Of a stretch of 31,213 nt of DNA, positions 24,601 through 29,803 are shown piece by piece. Numbering within the stretch: position 1 is the first letter of the stretch; each line of letters starts with the position of its first letter. The translations under genes and the position numbers were made by a program. This DNA is from DASRJW01 sp035649435 (GTDB lineage: Bacteria > Krumholzibacteriota > Krumholzibacteriia > G020349025). The notes beneath the pieces were generated by a model. The model ran no database searches and was not told the DNA's origin. It saw nothing but the letters and a program-made list of their open reading frames with translations. The DNA lies in NCBI GenBank assembly GCA_035649435.1, contig DASRJO010000076.1, forward strand, positions 1-31,213, read 5' to 3'.

Positions 24601-24912
24601 ACCGCTTCGTTTCGCAACAACCTCGCGGTGACCTTGGTGCGTTCCGGTCGCTACGCCGACGCGGCCGAGGCCTTCGCCCGTGTGCACGATCTCGACCCGC
24701 TATTCCCGGAGGCCGCTTACTCGGCGGCTGCTTCCTACAGCCTCGCCGCCCGCCCGCGCGAGGCCGCGGCTTGGATGGAGGTCTGCATCGAGAAGCGGCT
24801 GTGCGATCCGGCGCGATTTCTGCACGAGGCGCACTTCGCCAACTTGCGGCAGTCGAGCGCTTGGCAGCAGGAACACGTCGAGAGCGCCGCGCAGGCCTGG
24901 AAGGCGCGATGA
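21682..24912 (+). CDS. MFS-like membrane domain fused to spermidine-synthase-like domain and TPR tail
   Basis: A 1076-residue fusion. Residues 1-200 and 240-470 form two polytopic halves, each starting with the typical SGASGLIYELVWVRML or SGFAALGFELYWTR motif, and are separated by an Ala/Pro/Arg-rich linker (about 205-240). A cytosolic aminopropyltransferase-like domain follows (about 485-760): SAM/decarboxylated-SAM loop LAVGLGSGITLG (G545-G549), acidic residue in GVEIVPG, and D617 in ISSDSKLNPEFAGNASILSREYYELCR. Residues 873-1040 contain TPR-type helix pairs (ASWLQRGLRHLDAREPEEAL; AENADLAGSLQALQHAVDLD). Similar membrane-bound synthase homologues are widespread, but substrates are mostly unproved. 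The ATG overlaps the short ORF stop. It could be a polyamine synthase or another methyl/aminopropyl-transferase coupled to transport. Confidence 0.9.
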   Translation: MSRAAVFFAFALSGASGLIYELVWVRMLSFVLGGTTFAIGVVLASFMAGLAAGSRALGRRADSTRDSLRLYALLELGVAVCAVLVPCLLWFAKPAYVAVAAALPGSALALLRLVLALVLLLPPTFCMGATLPVLGRLVVEHGAGFGRAIGLLYGANTAGAMIGTLASGFVLVPRLGLLGATGVAVGGNLIAAGVALILRRRRRVDLAREVPKPEPKRARPASGRATPAAGRAAPAAAIGPTRLMIVFALSGFAALGFELYWTRGLHPFLGNSTYAFATMLAVFLFGLAAGGWLGGRLADRVASPARLLGWVQIGIGLGAAATVPMLWNGLPLLEQQRFFSAPGLEWSSVLLRRFVAAFAVMALPTLFCGMMFPLVQRCGIATRETVGAGMGRFYAANTVGAIAGSLAAAWLVLPWLGTRGALLATAILSGVVGLWAQASNPARTRMDVRLGALLIVALVACAPVLHRLARTIPSDTQQPSDTVTFEREDATAATRIYRKPNGELHLSVDGRHIGGTEPGTLRKQKLLAHLPVALVPRAESILAVGLGSGITLGTLALYPEARALTGVEIVPGVVAAAEGFAAENHAVLRDPRVSIVRGDGVQFLLTTQQRFDIISSDSKLNPEFAGNASILSREYYELCRDHLTPHGVMVQWIAVHIPHSAARIVTRTFVDVFPYVELFWGEPGELYMVGSLGPIGFDFDLWQKRLEAPAVRADLELLQLDDPILLATSRIAGRERLAADLADAEPNTWLRPTYEFRVVRDFRLKAEQYHENDNLRWLAALWSPEDFAVRGAADAARLQRFRASTQAFLLGHAAGGGTTRLAAGREAFQSGLAQNPEDERLARVLQRLDAERSPGSASAGNRADALNSEPRDAASWLQRGLRHLDAREPEEALTCFDRAIAHDAHSAEARYDRLLALQQLGRAVELHQASTQFTRDFPRDARGWSFVGQIRAENADLAGSLQALQHAVDLDPTTASFRNNLAVTLVRSGRYADAAEAFARVHDLDPLFPEAAYSAAASYSLAARPREAAAWMEVCIEKRLCDPARFLHEAHFANLRQSSAWQQEHVESAAQAWKAR

Positions 24913-24957
24913 AAAGAGCTCGGCGTCGAGCAGCCTGGTGAACATCGATGGCGAGCT

Positions 24958-25791
24958 TCACGCGAAGTACTTGATGAGGATGACTTCGTTGCGCGCTTGG
25001 TTGTAGATCACCTCGTCGGCGTAGGCCTTGGCGATGACGAGGCCGAAGCCGCCGGCCCGCAGGCCTTTGGCCTCGCGGATCTCCGTGTGCACGAACGGGT
25101 CGCGCGAGTCGTGGCCGATCGCGGCATGCGCGAGATCTTGGAGTCGGAAGCCCTCGCCGGGGTCGGCGATGCGATACAGGAGCATGCGTTCGAAGCGAAC
25201 GTAGGCGATGCGCACGGTGCGGCGCGGATCGAGCAGGCCGCCCCATTCGATCGCATTCGACAGCAGCTCGCGAAAGGCTTGCCCGACTTGATGGCGAACC
25301 TCCTCGGGCAGATCGGCACGCAAGTGTTCGAGGAACCCCTGAGCGCGCTCCGCCATGCCTTGATGACACGGGACAATCAGCTCGACCCAATCGGGCGCGG
25401 CGCAGACGACTTCGATCGACCCCGGCTCCGAGGGCGCGGACACCGCCTGGCGCACCGCCTCGATCAAAGCCGCTGGGTCGAAGGGTTTGGCGATGTAGTC
25501 GTAGGCCTGATGGCGCACGGCTTGCAGCAAGGTCTCGAGAGCATCGTCCGCCGTGAGCACCAGCACCTTGGGCGGAGAAGCAACCGTGCGCAGGCGGTCC
25601 AGCACTTCCAGTCCACCGACATTCGGCATCCAGATGTCGAGCAGCATCAAGGCGAACGTGTGGTGTTCGAGCTGAGCCAACGCCTCGGCGCCATCGGCGA
25701 CGGCGGTCGGCTCGAAGCCGGCGGCTTGCAGGAGATGGCAGAGCACCTCGCGCAGGTGCGGGTCGTCTTCAGCGATCAGAATGCGTGTCAT
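24958..25791 (-). CDS. Response regulator with receiver domain and HATPase (RsbW/anti-sigma-like) output
   Basis: A 277-residue cytoplasmic protein. The receiver domain (1-118) has the acidic pocket D9/D10 (AEDDP), phospho-acceptor D52 (LMLLDIWMP), T80 and K102 (YIAKPFDP). From about 125 comes a GHKL-type ATPase domain like those of RsbW/SpoIIAB serine kinases: N-box FRELLSNAIEWGG (E175, N179), G1 box ADPGEGF (D210) and G2 box GGFGL (247-251). No DNA-binding domain. It probably responds to the histidine kinase encoded upstream, whose gene overlaps it by 23 bases, and may act by phosphorylating or sequestering a partner such as an anti-sigma antagonist; no such partner lies in the window. ATG 25800 is an alternative start. 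Confidence 0.88.
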   Translation of the reverse strand: MTRILIAEDDPHLREVLCHLLQAAGFEPTAVADGAEALAQLEHHTFALMLLDIWMPNVGGLEVLDRLRTVASPPKVLVLTADDALETLLQAVRHQAYDYIAKPFDPAALIEAVRQAVSAPSEPGSIEVVCAAPDWVELIVPCHQGMAERAQGFLEHLRADLPEEVRHQVGQAFRELLSNAIEWGGLLDPRRTVRIAYVRFERMLLYRIADPGEGFRLQDLAHAAIGHDSRDPFVHTEIREAKGLRAGGFGLVIAKAYADEVIYNQARNEVILIKYFA

Positions 25792-27370
25792 CGCTCGCAT
25801 CGGCGTGCGGGTCGTCGGGCCCAGGCGGCGCGGCGTGCACGGCGGCTCCACGGTCGGGGGAACGATTCGGGATAGGCGCTGCCGGCAGCGTGAAGCAGAA
25901 AGTGCTGCCGCGGCCGGGAACGCTGTCGGCCCAGATCCGTCCTCCATGCTGACTGACGATGTTGCGGGCGATGAACAAACCGAGCCCTGTGCCGCCCTTT
26001 TCCCAGGCATCCGAAGGCTCGAGCTGGCGGAAGGGCTCGAACAGCGCATCGCGCTGCTCGTTGGAAAAGCCGCGACCCTGATCCCGAACCTCGAACAAGA
26101 TCTCGGCGCCGCGTTGCAACGCCTGCACACGCACGGTGGTCCCCGAAGCCGAGAACTTGATGGCGTTGCCGATCAGGTTGGTGAGCGCCTGCTGCACGCG
26201 ATCGGGATCGCAGCGCACCGTCAACGGTTCGGCGACGACCTCCAGCTGCACGCCGGCCTCAGTCGCGAGCGGCCGCATGGCATCGACGGTGCGGGTCAGC
26301 AGACTGGTGCCATCGCAGACCTGCATCACCAGGGTGAAGCGGCCGGCCTCCATGCGTTCGATGTCGAGGATGTCGCTGGTGAGACGCACCAAACGCTCGG
26401 TGTCCTGGTGCGCGATGGACAGCAACCGTTGGCCCTGGGTGTCGAGCGTGCCCATCTTGCCGGATTCGAGCAGGCTCAGCGCGCCACGCAAGGACGACAG
26501 CGGCGTTCGCAACTCGTGGCTCACCATGGAGATGAACCGCTCCTTCATGCGCTCAAGCGCCTTGCGCTCGCCGATGTCTCGCAAGAAAGCATAGAAGGTG
26601 TAGTTGTGCTCGCCCCAGCGCAAGGCGGTGATTGAAAGTTCGACCGGGATCTCGTGGCCGGAGCGATGCAGCGCCGGCATTTCCACGCGCTTGCTCATGA
26701 TGGGGCCTTCGCCGGTGGCGACGTAGTGCTCCAAGCCACGCCAATGCGCGGCGCGATAGCGCGGTGGGATCAGCAGCACGGCCAGGTAGCTGCCGATGGC
26801 TTCCTTCCGCGTCCAGCCGAAGACCTCCTCGGCGCGCACGTTCCATTCGGTGATCACGCCCTCTGCATCCATGGCGACGAATGCGTCCGAGGCGCGGTCG
26901 ATGATCAACCGGTGGCGCTCTTCGCCTTCGCGCAGCTTTTGTTCCGAGGCTTTGCTCGCGGTGATGTCGCGAGCGGCGGCGAAGATCAATTGATGTTCGA
27001 GCGAAGGGCTCGCGTTCCACAGCAGCCAGCGCCAGGAACCGTCCTTGCAGCGGTAACGGTTTTCGAAGGTGATGGTGACGGCGCCCGCAGCGATCTTCTC
27101 GGCCTCGGCGGCGGTGGCCGCACGGTCGTCAAGGTGGACGAAATCGATGTAGGGCCGGCTGATCAGCTCGGCAGCGGTCCAGCCAAGCGTCTTCTCCCAG
27201 GCCGGGTTGACGCGCTTGAACCGGCCGTCGAATCCGGCGATGCACAGCATGTCGAGGCTGAGCCGGAAGAGCGCTTCGAGATCTTCGCCGCCCGCTTGCG
27301 CCGGCGGCCGCGCTCCCGGAGGGGAATCCTTGGCGCTGCGCTTCGGATTCTTCCGTTGCGGAGACTCCAT
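25769..27370 (-). CDS. Soluble PAS-PAS sensor histidine kinase
   Basis: A 533-residue kinase with no membrane helix, hence cytosolic sensing. PAS 1 (about 30-140, ending AAARDITASK), PAS 2 (about 150-270, ending FLRDIGERK), HisKA with phospho-acceptor H285 in SHELRTPLSSLRGALSLLESG, and HATPase_c with N-box N402 (NLIGNAIKF), G1 DQGRGF (D430) and G2 GGTGLGL (459-465). The C-terminal 35 residues are Pro/Asp/His-rich and untypical, and they are encoded in the overlap with the response-regulator gene. The ATG at 27370 follows GGGGAA. The frame is open further upstream to 27712, but that part overlaps the dehydratase gene and reads as a shadow. The signal is unknown. Confidence 0.93.
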   Translation of the reverse strand: MESPQRKNPKRSAKDSPPGARPPAQAGGEDLEALFRLSLDMLCIAGFDGRFKRVNPAWEKTLGWTAAELISRPYIDFVHLDDRAATAAEAEKIAAGAVTITFENRYRCKDGSWRWLLWNASPSLEHQLIFAAARDITASKASEQKLREGEERHRLIIDRASDAFVAMDAEGVITEWNVRAEEVFGWTRKEAIGSYLAVLLIPPRYRAAHWRGLEHYVATGEGPIMSKRVEMPALHRSGHEIPVELSITALRWGEHNYTFYAFLRDIGERKALERMKERFISMVSHELRTPLSSLRGALSLLESGKMGTLDTQGQRLLSIAHQDTERLVRLTSDILDIERMEAGRFTLVMQVCDGTSLLTRTVDAMRPLATEAGVQLEVVAEPLTVRCDPDRVQQALTNLIGNAIKFSASGTTVRVQALQRGAEILFEVRDQGRGFSNEQRDALFEPFRQLEPSDAWEKGGTGLGLFIARNIVSQHGGRIWADSVPGRGSTFCFTLPAAPIPNRSPDRGAAVHAAPPGPDDPHADASDDTHSDR

Positions 27371-27431
27371 CGTTTTTCCCCGGCCAATCGCGATTCCTCG
27401 ATCGACGGCGGTGCAGCGGAGTCGCACGAAT

Positions 27432-27551
27432 CTAGACCGGTTCGTAGGTGAAACGCAAGTCCACCACGGTTCCGGGGCAGCGCGCGGCTCGCAAGTCTGC
27501 GCGGCCTTCATCGTGGATCTCGATGCGAATCGACAGCGGTCGCCGCTTGTT
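27432..27551 (-). other. Coding-like tail of about 40 codons between kinase and dehydratase genes
   Basis: In the third minus frame, the stretch ending SIRIEIHDEG...VDLRFTYEPV before TAG at 27432 has codon usage like its neighbours (mostly G/C at third positions) and an amphipathic strand pattern. No start codon with a ribosome-binding site lies before it. It could be a remnant of a gene whose 5' part was lost. The evidence is weak. Confidence 0.2.
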
Positions 27552-27552
27552 C

Positions 27553-28611
27553 TCAGGGCGCGGGCGGCATTTCGCCGCGCAAGATCGGGGACAAGACCGC
27601 CTTGTCGATGTTGCCACCGGAAACGACACAAACGACCTTGCCGCGGCCGGCGCGGCCGGTCATCGCCGCCGCCACCGCAGCGGCGCCCGCTCCTTCCGCA
27701 ATGACGCGGCACCGTTCGGCGAGGAATCGAATGGCGTCACAAACCTCCGCCAGCGACACGACCAGTGCGCCATCGAGCAAGCGCTGCGCCTCGGGCCACA
27801 TCTCCTGCAGCACCCGGTTGCTGCCGATGCCGTCGACGAAGCTAGCAATGCGCTCGACGTCTCGCGGCGCTCCGGCGGCGAATGCCGCCGCGAACGGAGC
27901 AGCGGTCTCGACTTCGCAGGCGTAGATGCGGGTGTCGGGCTTGAGAGCGCGGATGGCGCTCGCGATGCCGATGCTCAAGCCGCCGCCCCCGTACGGAATG
28001 ACGACCGTATCCACGTCTGCGAGGTCTTCCAAGATCTCGAGACCGATCGTGCCGTTGCCGGCGACGACAGCGGGATCGTTCACCGGATGCACGAGGGTGC
28101 CGTTCACCTGCGCGCAGACGCTGTCGCGGAGGCAGCTCCACCAGTCGTCGAAGGGCAAGGCGACGATGCGCCCACCCAGGCGCTCGATCGCGGCGAGCTT
28201 GGTGCGTGGGGCGGTGTCGGGGACGACGGTGGTGCAAGGCACGCCGAGTCGTCGCGCGGTCCACGCCACTCCTTGCGCCATGTTCCCGGCGCTCGCCGTC
28301 CACACACCGGCTTGCAGCTGCGGCCTAGGCAACAGTTGCATGGCATTGACGGCACCGCGCAGCTTGAACGCGCCAATGGGCTGCAGATTCTCGAGCTTGA
28401 GGTGAATTTCCGCGGGGAAGCCCGTGGGCTCCCAGCCGACCGTGGCGGCGGCCGGGCTCGCCTTGGTCATCTCGTCGCGATCCTCGGCGTCGAAGTACAA
28501 GCGGACGAGCGGCGTGCGCGCCACGAATCCAGCCATACGCGCGCGCGCCGCACGCACTTCCTCGATGGTGATGGGCGCGAGAGCAGGGCGCTGTGGTTCA
28601 AGAGACGGCAT
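27553..28611 (-). CDS. Threonine dehydratase-family PLP enzyme (fold type II)
   Basis: A 352-residue PLP enzyme. The Schiff-base lysine is K83 in PIGAFKLRGA; the substrate loop is SAGNMAQG (107-114, with Met where family members usually have His); the phosphate-binding loop is GGGGLS (208-213); and the C-terminus has VSGGNID. HPVNDPAVVAGNGTIGLEI is the usual metal/active-site segment. Between residues 41 and 66 there is an insertion relative to ordinary threonine dehydratases. There is no ACT regulatory domain. The start at 28611 has GGAGG 8 bases upstream and overlaps the ornithine-cyclodeaminase-like gene by 14 bases. A threonine/serine dehydratase role is likely. Pairing with such a gene also recalls the EutB/EutC pair of ectoine utilisation, which I cannot confirm. 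Confidence 0.86.
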   Translation of the reverse strand: MPSLEPQRPALAPITIEEVRAARARMAGFVARTPLVRLYFDAEDRDEMTKASPAAATVGWEPTGFPAEIHLKLENLQPIGAFKLRGAVNAMQLLPRPQLQAGVWTASAGNMAQGVAWTARRLGVPCTTVVPDTAPRTKLAAIERLGGRIVALPFDDWWSCLRDSVCAQVNGTLVHPVNDPAVVAGNGTIGLEILEDLADVDTVVIPYGGGGLSIGIASAIRALKPDTRIYACEVETAAPFAAAFAAGAPRDVERIASFVDGIGSNRVLQEMWPEAQRLLDGALVVSLAEVCDAIRFLAERCRVIAEGAGAAAVAAAMTGRAGRGKVVCVVSGGNIDKAVLSPILRGEMPPAP

Positions 28612-29605
28612 CGCGAAGTCCTCCAAGCTCGACACGCGTCGCGTGACTCGCACCGCGTGCTTTCTCGAACACGTGATGTGCCGCGGCCACGTCTTCGACT
28701 GCCAGTCCGAGCGATTCGAATATCGTCACGTCCGCCGCCTGCTTCCGCCCAGAAATTCGTCCGATCAAGACATCGCCCAACTCGCCCAGGATGTGATCGT
28801 CACCCACGGCACCCTCGCTCTTGGCGAGGAGAAAATCCCCAGCCTCGTGCAGCGCCGACTCGATCCGATCGACGAACAGCCGGCTGCGCAACACGGCCTG
28901 TGTGTCCAGCTCGCGCGTCTTCGGCGTGCACGAGCCGACCGCATTGACGTGCGCACCCGCGAGCAACCAGTCGCCGTGCAGGATGGGCTCGCGCGCCGCG
29001 GTCGTGGTGCAGACGAGATCGGCACCATCCACCGCATCGTGCGCTCGCGCCACCGGCTCGATTTCGATCCCGAATCGTTCGGATTCGCGCTGCGCGAATC
29101 GCTGTGCCTGGCCTTCGGAGCGACTCCACACGCGCACGCGCCGCAAGCGACGCACGGCACGCATGGCCTCGAGGTGGGTTCTCGCCTGCGTGCCGGCGCC
29201 GAGCAATGCCAGATCGCCGGCGTCGGGCAGCGCCAGCAATCGCGTCGCCAGCGCACTCACCGCGGCGGTACGAATGGCTGTGATCTCGCCGGCATCCACG
29301 ATGGCGAGCGGGCAGCCGTGCTGCGTTTCGAACAGCATCACGGCGCCTTGGTGCGACTCGTAGCGCGTGGTCGCGTTGCCGGGATAGACGCTCACGATCT
29401 TGACGCCAACGACATCGGGGCTTCCTGGATGACCCGGCATGAGTCCAAGACCCCCGAAGCGCTCGCGAAGCCAGAGGATCGAACGCATGGGCTGGAGAGC
29501 GCTGCCTTCGGCCAAGGATCGAAACGTGCGTTCCATGACCTCGATGCACTCGTGCATCGGGAGCAGGCTCCGCACTTCGGTGTGGCCGACGACGACGACT
29601 TCCAT
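28598..29605 (-). CDS. Ornithine cyclodeaminase/mu-crystallin family protein
   Basis: A 335-residue NAD(P)-binding protein. The N-terminal dimerisation domain contains conserved K69 (VGVKIVSVYPGN) and R112 (GEITAIRTAAVSALAT). The Rossmann motif is LLGAGTQARTH (134-144), followed by VWSRS, DLVCTTTAAREPIL and the C-terminal HVNAVGSCTPKTRELD segment. Members include ornithine cyclodeaminase, alanine dehydrogenase (archaeal), ketimine reductase and EutC; the residues visible do not single out one. The ATG at 29605 has GGAGGA 7 bases upstream. It is the first gene of a minus-strand pair with the PLP enzyme, overlapping it by 14 bases, so the two probably act in one amino-acid or imine pathway. Confidence 0.9.
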   Translation of the reverse strand: MEVVVVGHTEVRSLLPMHECIEVMERTFRSLAEGSALQPMRSILWLRERFGGLGLMPGHPGSPDVVGVKIVSVYPGNATTRYESHQGAVMLFETQHGCPLAIVDAGEITAIRTAAVSALATRLLALPDAGDLALLGAGTQARTHLEAMRAVRRLRRVRVWSRSEGQAQRFAQRESERFGIEIEPVARAHDAVDGADLVCTTTAAREPILHGDWLLAGAHVNAVGSCTPKTRELDTQAVLRSRLFVDRIESALHEAGDFLLAKSEGAVGDDHILGELGDVLIGRISGRKQAADVTIFESLGLAVEDVAAAHHVFEKARGASHATRVELGGLRDAVS

Positions 29606-29651
29606 GGAGAGTTCCTCCAAGCGACGGGCCTCGTTGCGGCCCCGATTTGGG

Positions 29652-29679
29652 CCTCGGGGCCCGCAGCCGCGCCCCGAGG
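29652..29679. repeat. Perfect 9-bp GC-rich inverted repeat in the leader of the cyclodeaminase-like gene
   Basis: CCTCGGGGC (29652-29660) and GCCCCGAGG (29671-29679) with a 10-base loop. It lies 47 bases upstream of the start codon at 29605 on the minus strand. No T-run follows on either strand, so it is not a typical terminator. It may be a leader hairpin. Confidence 0.5.
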
Positions 29680-29718
29680 GGAGATCCGCGCCAGGGCGTT
29701 GACCCGGCGCAAGGCCCA

Positions 29719-29739
29719 AGGCTACCATAGAGATAGCCT
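29719..29739. promoter_or_regulatory. 6-bp inverted repeat in the divergent promoter region, possible operator
   Basis: AGGCTA (29719-29724) and TAGCCT (29734-29739) flank an AT-richer centre (CCATAGAGA). This is the only AT-rich patch in the 198-base gap between the divergent genes starting at 29605 and 29804, so a promoter or regulator site is plausible. No clear -35/-10 pair was found. Confidence 0.25.
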
Positions 29740-29803
29740 CCCTGCGGGTCCTGGTGCTCGTGCGCCTGGGCATTGCTTCCGTGATCGAACTTCGACCCGA
29801 CGG

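Noticed and set aside
24913..24957. Terminator between the convergent fusion gene and response regulator
   Set aside because: Only a 5-bp stem (GCTCG-GCGT-CGAGC) without a T-run is present.
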